Assembly: GCA_029262675.1 (NCBI GenBank)
Contig: JAJCYW010000020.1
Coordinates: 186,001-250,000 of the forward strand
Direction: 5' to 3'
DNA: 64,000 nt
Source of the DNA: Chloroflexota bacterium
Lineage (GTDB): Bacteria > Chloroflexota > Dehalococcoidia > DSTF01 > RBG-16-68-14
This document shows, in pieces, positions 1-8,026 of this stretch. The translations under genes were made by a program, and so were the position numbers. The stretch's first letter is position 1. The number at the start of each line of letters is the position of its first letter. The notes beneath the pieces are model-generated. The model searched no databases. It was not told where the DNA came from and saw only the letters and a program-made list of their open reading frames with translations.

Positions 1-2
1 GG

Positions 3-56
3 GTGATGATGATCGTGGGCATGATCGCGGTGTGGAGGCTCCGCGACGACGACTGA
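3..56 (+). CDS. C-terminal end of an unidentified membrane protein (partial)
   Basis: The first bases form an open frame ending in TGA at 54-56. It encodes about 17 residues: a hydrophobic stretch (V-M-M-I-V-G-M-I-A-V-W) followed by R-L-R-D-D-D. This is the usual pattern of a last membrane helix with a short charged cytoplasmic tail. The gene begins outside the window, so its function cannot be named, and the fragment is too short to exclude chance. Confidence 0.35.
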   Translation: MMMIVGMIAVWRLRDDD

Positions 57-99
57 CGCGCCCAGAGTTGGGCTCGGCGCTGCGGTCAAACGCAGTCGC

Positions 100-708
100 C
101 TACAGTTCGGCTGCCAGCGCGCGCGCGCGGGCAAGGTCATCGGGCGTATTGACGTTGACGTACGAGCGCAGCTCGGGATCGGCGCGGCGGAGCGCCCGCT
201 CGTCCACGTAGTTCACCGCGAGCGCCGATAGCAGTTCCTGCAGGCTGTTGTTGCCGCGGGAGAGCACGGCGTCGACCGCCGTCAGCGCTGTTCGTCGGTA
301 CAGACCGGGAAGCGGTTCGACCAGCCCCGCGTTGCGGCCGGCGACGGCGTCGCCGGCTTCGTCGCAGGCGGCCAGCAGTTCGTCGATCAGCGTTGGCACA
401 ACGAACGGCTGGTCGCAGGACGCTAGGACCAGCCACTCGCCTGGAAGCCAGCCCAGGGCCGCCTGCAGCCCGCCGAGCGGCCCGGCGTCTGGGACGCGGT
501 CCCTCAGTATCGCAGCGTCGCCGGCGTCCGCTGGCGGCTCCTGGTTCGCACGCAGCACCAACGCGACGTTCGCGCAGCGGCCGCGTAGCGCATCAACAGA
601 CCAGCGAGCCAATGATCGCCCCTCCAGTACCACCGCCGCCTTGTCCTGACCCAGGCGTTTGCCGTGCCCGCCGGCGAGTACGGCGGCGGCGATGCTCGCG
701 TCTGTCAT
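100..708 (-). CDS. mobA: Molybdenum cofactor guanylyltransferase MobA
   Basis: MobA transfers GMP from GTP to molybdopterin to give the guanine dinucleotide cofactor, in the cytoplasm. The 202-residue protein opens with the nucleotide-binding signature LAGGHGKRLGQDKA at residues 11-24 (G-G-x-x-x-R-x-G-x-D-K). A later ASCDQPFV segment is the metal-binding region of this fold. Length matches the family. It stands alone; moaA and moaC lie about 21 kb away on the same strand. A CTP- or UTP-using relative such as MocA is possible, but the length and signature favour MobA. Confidence 0.85.
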   Translation of the reverse strand: MTDASIAAAVLAGGHGKRLGQDKAAVVLEGRSLARWSVDALRGRCANVALVLRANQEPPADAGDAAILRDRVPDAGPLGGLQAALGWLPGEWLVLASCDQPFVVPTLIDELLAACDEAGDAVAGRNAGLVEPLPGLYRRTALTAVDAVLSRGNNSLQELLSALAVNYVDERALRRADPELRSYVNVNTPDDLARARALAAEL

Positions 709-931
709 CTCGTCGCACCGGCCGCGGCGTGGCGAGGCCGGCGGCGTGCGGCATGTCGGGAGCGGCCCTCGCTCTGAAACTCGATCGTCATCAGTAGTTC
801 ATCCTTCGGCGGCATGGAGATGACACGCATGTGAGAGCCATGCTAGGTCGCGTGCCGCGCGCGGTCAAGCACCTTCGCTCCGGCCTATGGCGCGTGTGCG
901 TTACAATTCGGGGCACTATGGGTGCCTTGCC

Positions 932-1975
932 ATGTCCGCACTGACGCCTCTCCCATCCCAGCCGCAGGACGCGCCGTGGCCTACTGACTCCTGGCCAGAG
1001 GCTGGCGTGCCGCCCAGCGTCGACGCCGGGGCCCTGAACGATCTCCTGGACACCGCGTTCGCGGACCCGCAGCCGCCCACCACCGTCCAGACGGATGACT
1101 TGCTGGTCGTCCATCGAGGCCGCATCGTCGCCGAGCGCTACGTCGAGGCATACGGCCCGGACGATCCGCAACCTTCGTGGTCGATGGCGAAGAGCGTGCT
1201 CCACGCCGCCGTTGGCGTGCTCGTCCGCGACGGCAGGCTGGACATCGCCGCGCCGGCCGCCGTGCCCGAATGGCAGCAGGCGGGCGATTCGCGCGCGGCG
1301 ATCACGACTGACTCGCTGCTGCATATGACGTCCGGCTTGCGATTCGCGGAGGACTACGTTGACAGCGATTCCTCCGACGTGATCAAGATGCTCTTCCAGC
1401 CCGGGGCCGACGACATGGGTGGATTCGCCGCCTCGTTTCCGCACGACCACCCACCGGACACGCACTTCAACTACTCGAGCGGTACCAGCAATATCGTCGC
1501 CCGCATTGTCCGCGACATCGTGGGCCCGAACGATGCCTACGAGGCGTTCCTCCGCCGCGAGCTGTTCGAGCCGATCGGCATGACGACAGCGGAGCCGAGA
1601 TTCGACGCGTCGGGCACCTGGGTCGGCTCCTCGTATTGCTTCGCAACGCCGCGAGACTTCGCCCGATTCGGGCTGCTCTGCCTGCGCGACGGCGTCTGGG
1701 ACGGCCGCCGGATCCTGCCGGAGGGCTGGGTCGATTATGCGCGGACGCCCGCGCCTCGCCAGCCGTTCGAGAACGAGCGTGGCTACGGCGCGCACTGGTG
1801 GCTGTGGGAGGACGGCCTCGGCACCTTCCTCGCCAGCGGGTACGTATTTCAACTGATCTGCCTGGTGCCCGAGCTCGACCTGATCATCGTCCGCAACGGC
1901 AATACGCCGGTCGAGCGCAGGCTCCACGTCGTGCGCATGGTGCGCAAGATTATCGATCTCTTCCGCGCTGCCTAG
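932..1975 (+). CDS. Serine hydrolase of the class C beta-lactamase / esterase family
   Basis: The protein has the nucleophile motif S-M-A-K (S-x-x-K) about 84 residues in, and a downstream Y-S-S that fills the Y-x-N/S position, the two hallmarks of the beta-lactamase-like esterase fold. Such enzymes are usually esterases or peptidases; substrate cannot be inferred. No signal peptide is evident. The open frame reaches back to 887, but a TACAAT -10-like element at 902-907 implies transcription starts near 914, so ATG 932 is preferred. No good Shine-Dalgarno precedes it. It is followed by an unrelated small gene on the same strand. Confidence 0.8.
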   Translation: MSALTPLPSQPQDAPWPTDSWPEAGVPPSVDAGALNDLLDTAFADPQPPTTVQTDDLLVVHRGRIVAERYVEAYGPDDPQPSWSMAKSVLHAAVGVLVRDGRLDIAAPAAVPEWQQAGDSRAAITTDSLLHMTSGLRFAEDYVDSDSSDVIKMLFQPGADDMGGFAASFPHDHPPDTHFNYSSGTSNIVARIVRDIVGPNDAYEAFLRRELFEPIGMTTAEPRFDASGTWVGSSYCFATPRDFARFGLLCLRDGVWDGRRILPEGWVDYARTPAPRQPFENERGYGAHWWLWEDGLGTFLASGYVFQLICLVPELDLIIVRNGNTPVERRLHVVRMVRKIIDLFRAA

Positions 1976-2056
1976 GCCACCGCCCGCGCCGGCGGTCGAG
2001 TGTTACCGGCTGCGGCGCGGCTACCTGGTACGATAGATCCCAGTTGATGGCAGCGT

Positions 2057-2077
2057 GCGCCGGTCGTGAACCGGCGC
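2057..2077 (+). other. 5' leader hairpin
   Basis: GCGCCGG (2057-2063) and CCGGCGC (2071-2077) form a perfect 7-bp stem with a 7-base loop, ending 14 bases before the AGG-rich ribosome binding site of the small gene at 2102. A TACGAT -10-like element lies about 25 bases upstream. It may stabilise the mRNA or limit read-through; no riboswitch class is recognised. Confidence 0.4.
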
Positions 2078-2101
2078 GGACACAAGAAATCGGAGGCACG
2101 G

Positions 2102-2314
2102 ATGGACCCTGGAGAGACCTTGCAGCAGCTCTTCGCCGGAAAGACCGTGGCGGAGCAGAAGGCGCTCCTCGCCCAGTTGGAACGCGCCGGCGCGGCGGTT
2201 TACCGCCACCTTGCGGAGAGCGAGAGTGATCCGGCGAAGAAGGAGGCACTGCTGGCGGCCGCCGGTCGCGAGGACGAGAACGCCGGTGTGCTGGACGCTC
2301 AGCTCGCGGACTGA
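2102..2314 (+). CDS. Small helical hypothetical protein
   Basis: A 70-residue, charged, Ala/Glu/Lys-rich protein with no cysteine or membrane segment, predicted by eye to be almost entirely alpha-helical (two amphipathic helices around QKALLAQLERAGAAVYRHL and KKEALLAAAGREDENAG). Start ATG 2102 is chosen because GGAGG at 2092-2096 sits 5 bases upstream; the longer frame from 2066 would begin inside the leader hairpin. It precedes a methyltransferase gene by 29 bases and is probably cotranscribed with it. I do not recognise the family. Confidence 0.7.
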   Translation: MDPGETLQQLFAGKTVAEQKALLAQLERAGAAVYRHLAESESDPAKKEALLAAAGREDENAGVLDAQLAD

Positions 2315-2343
2315 GCTGTCACGCAATCAGCGCATTAGACACG

Positions 2344-3186
2344 ATGGACGAATACGCGGAGGCGAACCGGCGGCACTGGGACGAGGTGGTACCGATCCAC
2401 GCCCGCTCGGCGCTGTATGACGTCGAGGGCTTCAAGTCCGGCCAGTCGCGGCTGAAACCCGTGGAACTCGCGGAGCTGGGCGACGTGCGCGAAAAGACCC
2501 TGCTGCACCTGCAGTGCCAATTCGGCCTCGATACGCTCTCGTGGGCGCGCGAAGGCGCGATAGTCACCGGCGTCGACTACTCGAGCGTCGCGATAGAGGC
2601 CGCCCGTGCGCTCGCAGCCGAGACCGGCATCGAGGCGCGCTTCATCGAATCGGACGTGCTCCGGCTGCCCGAGAAGCTGGACGGGACTTTCGACATCGTC
2701 TTCACGTCGTATGGTGCGCTGAACTGGCTGCGGGACATGGACGCCTGGGCGGGCGTGGCCGCGCACTTCGTCCGGCCGGGCGGCACGCTCTACCTGGCCG
2801 AGTTCCACCCCTTCGCCTCGGTGTTCGACGACCGGCCCGGCGTCACCGGCCTCCGCGTCCACTATCCGTACTTCGCCAGCGGCGAGCCGATCCGCAGCGA
2901 CGACGACGGCACCTACACCGACCGCAGCGAGAAGATCGAGAACCGCACGACGTACGACTGGCCGCATCCGATCAGCGAGGTGCTCACAGCCATCATCGAC
3001 GCCGGCCTGCGCATCGAGTTCCTCCACGAGTTCCCCGTCACGCCGTACGAGTTCCATCCGGCGATGGAGCCGGCCGGCGACAACCTGATGCGTTTGACCG
3101 AGCACGATGGCTGCGTGCCGTTGATTTACACGTTCAAGGCGCTCAAACCGGTAATTGCCGGTTTGAAGCCGGATGCAGGAGGGTAG
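2344..3186 (+). CDS. Class I SAM-dependent methyltransferase
   Basis: A 280-residue protein with the Rossmann methyltransferase landmarks: motif I region LLHLQCQFGLDTLSWAREGA near residues 50-70, followed by TGVDYS (acidic residue binding the SAM ribose), a DIVFTSYGALNW block, and the post-motif FVRPGGTLYLAEFHP. It begins MDEYAEANRRHWDEV, a typical N-terminal helix of small-molecule methyltransferases. The acceptor cannot be inferred. It is followed after 6 bases by the receiver-like gene at 3193, implying one operon. Confidence 0.85.
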   Translation: MDEYAEANRRHWDEVVPIHARSALYDVEGFKSGQSRLKPVELAELGDVREKTLLHLQCQFGLDTLSWAREGAIVTGVDYSSVAIEAARALAAETGIEARFIESDVLRLPEKLDGTFDIVFTSYGALNWLRDMDAWAGVAAHFVRPGGTLYLAEFHPFASVFDDRPGVTGLRVHYPYFASGEPIRSDDDGTYTDRSEKIENRTTYDWPHPISEVLTAIIDAGLRIEFLHEFPVTPYEFHPAMEPAGDNLMRLTEHDGCVPLIYTFKALKPVIAGLKPDAGG

Positions 3187-3192
3187 GGGACG

Positions 3193-3552
3193 GTGGAAGC
3201 AGTACGAACGATTCTCCTCGTCGTGCCGGAGCTGATGTTCCAGTCGCGTCTGCGCGAGCAGGCCACGGCGCTCGGCTACGACATCGTCCTCGGTGAGACG
3301 GATGCCACCGTGGCCGATGGCCTCGCCGCCGCTCCCCAGCTCGCCGTCATCGACCTGCACGCGCTGGGAATCGACTGGCAGGCAGCGGTCGCCGCGGCCG
3401 CGGAAGCGGGCGTGCCGGTGCTGGCGTTCGGCAGGCACACGGAGGCGGGCTTGCTCAAGGCCGCCCGCGACGCCGGCTGCGCGCGCGTCGTGCCGCGATC
3501 GCAGTTGGTGGCGGAGCTGCCGTCGCTGATCACGGAGACGGCGGACGGCTAA
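3193..3552 (+). CDS. Degenerate response-regulator receiver-like protein
   Basis: A stand-alone domain of 119 residues starting at GTG 3193, just downstream of a GGGTAGGGGA stretch that can serve as ribosome binding site. The order of elements resembles a CheY fold: a first strand (TILLVVPE), LAVIDL with an aspartate in the phosphorylation position, a VLAFG strand and a terminal AARDAGCARVVPRSQL segment. The acidic pair after the first strand is reduced to P-E, and the usual T/S and K switch residues are not evident, so ordinary phosphorelay activity is doubtful. No histidine kinase is nearby. Confidence 0.6.
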   Translation: MEAVRTILLVVPELMFQSRLREQATALGYDIVLGETDATVADGLAAAPQLAVIDLHALGIDWQAAVAAAAEAGVPVLAFGRHTEAGLLKAARDAGCARVVPRSQLVAELPSLITETADG

Positions 3553-3616
3553 GCGCCAGCGGTAGCGTTCGCCTCCGCGAGAAAGCCGCGTACAAACCAG
3601 GCAACTGTAACCACGA

Positions 3617-3685
3617 GCCCCACACGAGATAGCGCGTGGGGCAACGAGGAGTTTGCCACGGGCTTCCACATGCGCCAGCATGTGG
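3617..3685. repeat. Two intergenic hairpins
   Basis: GCCCCAC (3617-3623) pairs with GTGGGGC (3636-3642). CCACATG (3666-3672) pairs with CATGTGG (3679-3685), extended by GC-rich flanks. They lie between two convergent genes, upstream of a 12-bp terminator-like stem. No coding capacity is seen in this stretch of about 220 bases. Confidence 0.55.
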
Positions 3686-3701
3686 AGCAACCAGATACGA
3701 A

Positions 3702-3734
3702 GAGCCGCGCCGGGGTAGCAATCCGGCGCGGCTC
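3702..3734. terminator. Bidirectional terminator-like stem between convergent genes
   Basis: GAGCCGCGCCGG (3702-3713) and CCGGCGCGGCTC (3723-3734) form a perfect 12-bp stem with a 9-base loop. It lies between the end of the receiver-like gene and the end of the archaellin-like gene, where both transcripts should stop. There is no long T-run on either side, so Rho help or simple stem-induced stopping is possible. Confidence 0.65.
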
Positions 3735-3774
3735 CTCCTTCCGATAGAGGAAGTCGGTTTGTAGTGGCTGGGGT

Positions 3775-4368
3775 CTAGTGCAGTTGCATCACTGTCCGGA
3801 GCTCCGTCGGGAGCGTACGGGTGACGTCGAGCGTCGCGCCAACAGGCGTCTGAATCTCCAGGGTGAACTTCTCGTTCGGGTCCAGCGTCGGGGCCGGTGT
3901 GACGCCGGTGGCGACATCGATGAACACCACCTTCAGCTCGCCCGGCTCAAGGAGCGTGTCCGTGTCACCGACGATATCCTGTACCGTGTAGGTCACGTCG
4001 TTGTCGACGATGTTGTCGTCGCGGTAGGCGACCACGGTGCGGTTGTTGGTGCCGGTCGGGTTCAGCGGCACCGGCTCACCACCGGCGGTGTTGGCGACGG
4101 CGAACTGAATGTCGTCGACGGAGAGCGTGGTACCCGCTGCCGTGACGACGACGCCGCCGCGCAGCTCCATACTGCCTCGCGCCTTCTCTAGCCCTGCGAA
4201 CACCGTTTCTTTCCCTCGCTCTGCGCTGAAGACACCCGTCGTCAGCACGACGAAGGCAAAGATGGTAGCGACGACCACGAAGGCGATGAGGATGATGGCC
4301 GTCTCGAGTCCTGTGATGCCGTGCTCTCCGTGAGCGCGGCGGTTGAGAAGCCTTGCTATCTTCTCCAT
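3775..4368 (-). CDS. Archaellin-like (archaeal flagellin / type IV pilin family) filament protein
   Basis: The 197-residue product has a basic N-terminus, a class III-type prepilin cleavage site after G17 (EHG/ITGLE, with the +5 glutamate E22 of type IV pilins), and a long hydrophobic helix (TAIILIAFVVVATIFAFVVL). TGVFSAERGKETVFAGLEKA then ELRGGVVV follows, a pattern I associate with archaellins rather than bacterial pilins. The rest is a beta-rich, Asn/Thr/Asp-rich surface domain. ATG 4368 is chosen over a longer frame because AAGGAGG lies 8 bases upstream (4377-4383). No archaellum motor, assembly or prepilin peptidase gene is adjacent. A minor type IV pilin is the alternative. Confidence 0.75.
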   Translation of the reverse strand: MEKIARLLNRRAHGEHGITGLETAIILIAFVVVATIFAFVVLTTGVFSAERGKETVFAGLEKARGSMELRGGVVVTAAGTTLSVDDIQFAVANTAGGEPVPLNPTGTNNRTVVAYRDDNIVDNDVTYTVQDIVGDTDTLLEPGELKVVFIDVATGVTPAPTLDPNEKFTLEIQTPVGATLDVTRTLPTELRTVMQLH

Positions 4369-4698
4369 CTTTCGTTCCTCCTTATGGTGTCGCTCCATCG
4401 ACGTGGTTCTGCGATGTTCCTCTGTCGCGACCGTCCTTGTCTCTTCTTCTCCCTTGCGGGGCGGTTGCTGTCCTGCAGCGTTCCCGGGCCGGCCCTGGTC
4501 TAGAATTCAGACCTGTTCTGCCGTCCTTAGGTGTATTCGCCCGTTTACTCAGAAGTTTGCATTAGGGAAAACCCCGAAGTTTGCGGGGTCCGCGGCCACT
4601 AGGCACTGGGCCGCGGAAGGCGGCGGTACGGCTTGCAGGTGTGACCGTTGTAGTTCGTAGGGGGAGTGTCGCGGATCGCTGGTGGTATACTCTCTGCG
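4369..4698. other. Gene-free region between archaellin-like gene and gatB
   Basis: This 330-base gap separates divergent genes. It holds two hairpins: ACCCCG (4571-4576) with CGGGGT (4584-4589), and CCGCGGCC (4590-4597) with GGCCGCGG (4609-4616). The 9-mer GAAGTTTGC occurs twice (around 4552 and 4577), once inside the first hairpin. At the right end lies the extended -10 element of gatB. No further gene is seen. Confidence 0.5.
4684..4691 (+). promoter_or_regulatory. Extended -10 promoter of gatB (leaderless)
   Basis: TATACT at 4686-4691 is preceded by TGG, giving the extended -10 form TGnTATACT, which explains the absence of a clear -35. The expected start point about 7 bases downstream coincides with ATG 4699, so the gatB mRNA is probably leaderless. 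Confidence 0.65.
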
Positions 4699-6198
4699 AT
4701 GACCACATCTACCACTACATACGAAGTCGTCATCGGCATCGAAGTCCACGCGCAACTGCTGACTAGGAGCAAGATGTTCTGCTCGTGCAGCAAGGACTAC
4801 TTCGGAACGCCGGTGAACAGCCACGTCTGCCCCGTCTGCCTGGCGCTGCCGGGCGTAATGCCCGTGATTAATCGCCAGGCGGTGGAGTACACCATCATGA
4901 CCGGGCTGGCCTTAAACTGCACCATTCCGCAACAGGCCAAGTTCGACCGCAAGAACTACCACTACCCGGACCTGATGAAGGGCTACCAGATATCGCAATA
5001 CGACCTGCCGCTCTGCGAGAACGGCTGGCTCGAAGTCGACCTCGACGGCGAAACGAAGCGGATCGGTGTCACCCGCGTGCATCTGGAGGAAGACACGGCC
5101 CGCAGCATGCACCGCACAAACGCCGCTGGCGAGGACTACAGCCTGATCGACGTCAACCGTTCCGGTGTCCCGCTAATGGAGGTTGTGTCGGAGCCGGACG
5201 TGCGGTCGGGCAAGGAGGCCCGCCTCTACGTAACGAAGCTGCAGCAGATCCTGCGCTACCTGGGTGTCAGCCAGGCCAACCTGGAAGAGGGCAACATGCG
5301 CTGCGAGCCCAACATCAGCCTGCGGCCAGTCGGCCGAGACGAGTTTGGTTCCAAGGTGGAGCTGAAGAACCTGGCCAGCTTCCGCGCGGTCGAACGGGGG
5401 GTCAACTTCGAGATCGAGCGTCAAACGGCGCTGCTGGAGAGCGGCCGGCCGGTCGAGCACGAGACCCGCGGCTGGCGGGACGATATTGGCGAAACGGTCA
5501 GCCAGCGCGGCAAAGAGATGGCGGAAGACTATCGTTACTTCCCGGAGCCGGACCTGCCGCTGCTCGCGATAGCTCCAGAGTACGTGGAAGAGCTGCGGGC
5601 GAAGCTGCCCGAACTGCCCGACGCCAAGCGCGAGCGCTTCGTACGCGAGTACGGGCTCTCGGCCTACGACGCGAACCTGCTGACGGTAGACGGGGAGTGG
5701 GCCGGGTACTACGAGGCGGCCGTAGACATCGACCCGGGAGAAAGCGACCGCAGGGCCGCCCGCGCGAAGACAATCGCGAACTGGATGCTCCAAGACTTCG
5801 CGCAGGTGGTGAATGCACAAGATGTCGCGTTTGTCGGCTCGGAGGAGAGCATCTCAGTGCGCGTGCCGCCGGCGCATCTAAACCAACTCGTACAGCTAAT
5901 CGAAGCTGAAACCGTATCGACGACGGGCGCCAAGAGCGTCTTTGCGGAGATGCTCTCCTCGGGCAAGCCGCCGCAGCAGGTGGTGGACGAGCAGGGCCTG
6001 ACGCAGATCAGCGGCGCGGACGAGATCGGGGCGGTCGTCGACGACGTAATCGCCGCCAACCCGGATGCCGTCGCCGACTACCGGGGCGGCAAGGAGACGG
6101 CGCTGCAGTTTCTCGTCGGCCAGGTGATGCGGCAGACGCGCGGCAGGGCGAAGCCGGATGTCGTCGCGACGCTACTGACCGAACGTCTGCGAAGTTGA
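4699..6198 (+). CDS. gatB: Aspartyl/glutamyl-tRNA(Asn/Gln) amidotransferase subunit B
   Basis: GatB is the tRNA-binding and kinase subunit of GatCAB, which converts Glu-tRNA(Gln) and Asp-tRNA(Asn) to the amidated forms. The 499-residue protein begins with the diagnostic [13 protein letters not shown]. It contains CSCS and [10 protein letters not shown] (zinc-type cysteines), [45 protein letters not shown] and, at the C-terminus, a YqeY-like helical domain ending in [22 protein letters not shown] 4699 is preferred because the -10 element lies 7 bases upstream; an earlier GTG at 4666 would precede the transcription start. gatA and gatC are not in the window. Confidence 0.95.
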   Translation: MTTSTTTYEVVIGIEVHAQLLTRSKMFCSCSKDYFGTPVNSHVCPVCLALPGVMPVINRQAVEYTIMTGLALNCTIPQQAKFDRKNYHYPDLMKGYQISQYDLPLCENGWLEVDLDGETKRIGVTRVHLEEDTARSMHRTNAAGEDYSLIDVNRSGVPLMEVVSEPDVRSGKEARLYVTKLQQILRYLGVSQANLEEGNMRCEPNISLRPVGRDEFGSKVELKNLASFRAVERGVNFEIERQTALLESGRPVEHETRGWRDDIGETVSQRGKEMAEDYRYFPEPDLPLLAIAPEYVEELRAKLPELPDAKRERFVREYGLSAYDANLLTVDGEWAGYYEAAVDIDPGESDRRAARAKTIANWMLQDFAQVVNAQDVAFVGSEESISVRVPPAHLNQLVQLIEAETVSTTGAKSVFAEMLSSGKPPQQVVDEQGLTQISGADEIGAVVDDVIAANPDAVADYRGGKETALQFLVGQVMRQTRGRAKPDVVATLLTERLRS

Positions 6199-6345
6199 TC
6201 TGGCGACTGCGGACCTGCCTAGCGGCTGCGAAGCTCGCGCCAAGCCTGCGCGGTAGGCCGTAACGCTAGCGCCAGGGGAGCCTGCCGCTAAGCCTGCGCA
6301 GCAGGACGCAATCTGTTCACGTTTCTTCTCCAGTAACAGCACTGG

Positions 6346-6354
6346 TGCTATAAT
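6346..6354 (+). promoter_or_regulatory. Extended -10 promoter of yvcK (leaderless)
   Basis: TATAAT at 6349-6354 is a perfect -10 preceded by TGC (extended -10). Only 6 bases separate it from ATG 6361, so transcription should start at or within a base of the start codon. The preceding 150 bases hold imperfect GC-rich repeats (AAGCCTGCGC occurs twice) and no gene. Confidence 0.7.
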
Positions 6355-6360
6355 CGTCAC

Positions 6361-7704
6361 ATGCGGTTCCTCAGGGTCGATCCCAGTCTCGTCAAATGGC
6401 TCTACTACGGGATGCACATTAAGCGGTGGCTACTGCTGCTGCTGGTCGGCGTCGCCATCATGGGCCTCGGGTTCGGCTACTTCCTGCGTGAGGTCTATTT
6501 CTCCTACACCTTCCCGGACTGGGTCTACTACGGAACGCTGCAGTTCCTGCCCAGGTACGTGCGAGGCGTGCTTTTCGTCGGCTTCAGCGGCGGCCTGATC
6601 CTCTTCTCGGTCTGGCAGCTAAATCGGTCACTACTCTCGGCCTTCATACGGCCGGGCAACGAAGAGAGCCTGGTCAACATCATCTACAATCACCGCTATC
6701 TGCGGCGCGGGCCCAAGATCGTCGCCATTGGCGGCGGCACGGGCCTTTCGACGCTGCTGCGCGGTCTCAAGGGGCATACGGGCAACCTCTCGGCTATCGT
6801 CACGGTCGCCGACGATGGCGGCAGCTCCGGCCGCCTGCGCCGCGATATGGGACTGCCGCCGCCGGGCGACCTGCGCAACTGCATCGCCGCGCTGGCCGAT
6901 GCGGAGCCGCTGATGACGAAGCTCTTCCAGTATCGATTCGACGAAGGGACCGGACTGGAGGGCCACAGCTTCGGCAACCTCTTCATCGCCGCAATGAGTG
7001 AGGTCACGGGCAACTTCGAGGAGGCCGTCCGCGAGACCAGCCGCGTCCTCGCCGTCCGCGGCCAGATCCTTCCTTCCACGCTGACCAACGTCACACTCTC
7101 CGCCGTCACGCATGACGACGAGGCGATTCACGGCGAATCGAACATCGCCGAACGCGGCGGACGCATCAAGCAGGTATTCATTCACCCTGACAACGCCAAG
7201 GCCAACCCCGACGCCATACGCGAGATCCTCGACGCCGACATGATCGTTGTCGGCCCCGGCAGCCTCTACACCAGCGTGCTGCCCAACCTGCTCGTCGACG
7301 GCATCAGCCGCGCGATCGAAATGTCCAAGGCCCTCAAGATCTACATCTGTAACGTGGCGACCGAGCGAGGCGAGACAGACGCGTTCTCCGTAGGCGACCA
7401 CTACCGCGCGCTCAACCACCATATCAGCGAAGATCTCTTCAACTACGTCGTCGCCAACAGCAACATCGATTCGGCCGGCCTGCCGGAGGCCTGGCACTCC
7501 GAGCCTGTGCGCATCGATCACGCGGCGCTGAACGGTGCATCCATTGTCGCCGCGGACGTGGTTAGTGAAGATAACCGCTACCACCACGATACGAAGAAGC
7601 TTGCGTCGATCCTGATCGGTCTCTACTACCAGAGGCGAGAAGTGGAGCGGAAGCCTTCCGAGGCGGAAGCCAAAGGCGCACGCCATGAAGCTGCGGTATC
7701 ATAA
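6361..7704 (+). CDS. yvcK: YvcK/CofD-like protein (gluconeogenesis factor) with N-terminal membrane segments
   Basis: The C-terminal 330 residues match the YvcK family: VAIGGGTGLSTLLRGLK around 121-135, VTVADDGGSSGRLRRDMGLPPPGDLRN, GHSFGNLF and VVGPGSLYTSVLPNLLV. In Bacillus, YvcK binds UDP-sugars and is needed for growth on gluconeogenic carbon and for cell-wall homeostasis. The first ~95 residues add two hydrophobic helices (near 23-40 and 67-85), tethering the domain to the membrane, an extension absent from the short Bacillus form. The gene is followed by secG. The usual partners rapZ and whiA are not adjacent. Confidence 0.9.
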   Translation: MRFLRVDPSLVKWLYYGMHIKRWLLLLLVGVAIMGLGFGYFLREVYFSYTFPDWVYYGTLQFLPRYVRGVLFVGFSGGLILFSVWQLNRSLLSAFIRPGNEESLVNIIYNHRYLRRGPKIVAIGGGTGLSTLLRGLKGHTGNLSAIVTVADDGGSSGRLRRDMGLPPPGDLRNCIAALADAEPLMTKLFQYRFDEGTGLEGHSFGNLFIAAMSEVTGNFEEAVRETSRVLAVRGQILPSTLTNVTLSAVTHDDEAIHGESNIAERGGRIKQVFIHPDNAKANPDAIREILDADMIVVGPGSLYTSVLPNLLVDGISRAIEMSKALKIYICNVATERGETDAFSVGDHYRALNHHISEDLFNYVVANSNIDSAGLPEAWHSEPVRIDHAALNGASIVAADVVSEDNRYHHDTKKLASILIGLYYQRREVERKPSEAEAKGARHEAAVS

Positions 7705-7753
7705 ACGCGCAGGGCGCGGGGCCGCGTACGTATTAGGGGGAATTTGAACCGTC

Positions 7754-7990
7754 ATGGACTTTGAGAGCTATCTAAACCTGGCCCAGTTGCTGATTTCGAT
7801 CGTGCTCGTCATTGTCGTGCTGATGCAGACGCGCGGCGGCGACATCGGCGCCGCCTTCGGCGGCGGTGGCGGCGGCGGTTCCTCTTTTCGCACGCGCCGC
7901 GGCCTGGAGAAGACGCTGTTCCAGCTCACCATTCTCCTCGCCGTCATCTTTGTCGCGATGTCGGCCGTCAGCGTCCGCTACGCCAACTAG
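7754..7990 (+). CDS. secG: Protein translocase subunit SecG
   Basis: SecG is the small accessory subunit of the SecYEG channel in the cytoplasmic membrane. The 78-residue protein has two hydrophobic helices (LLISIVLVIVVLMQ and FQLTILLAVIFVAMSAV) joined by a glycine-rich loop containing GGGGGGGSSFRTRRGLEK, which matches the conserved (F/M)xGxx loop and RR of SecG. An AGGGGG stretch lies about 15 bases before ATG 7754, rather far for a Shine-Dalgarno. It lies between yvcK and a transport-binding protein on the same strand. Confidence 0.9.
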   Translation: MDFESYLNLAQLLISIVLVIVVLMQTRGGDIGAAFGGGGGGGSSFRTRRGLEKTLFQLTILLAVIFVAMSAVSVRYAN

Positions 7991-8026
7991 CCGCCCTCTT
8001 CCCGTGGCCAAACCAGTGCGCAGGCG

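Noticed and set aside
791..1927. Minus-strand open frame of 378 codons
   Set aside because: Antisense to the serine hydrolase with its S-M-A-K motif; composition is that of a shadow frame.
2335..3690. Long minus-strand open frame of 451 codons
   Set aside because: It lies wholly opposite the methyltransferase and receiver-like genes, is Arg/Val/His-rich, and has no family signature; it is a codon-bias shadow.
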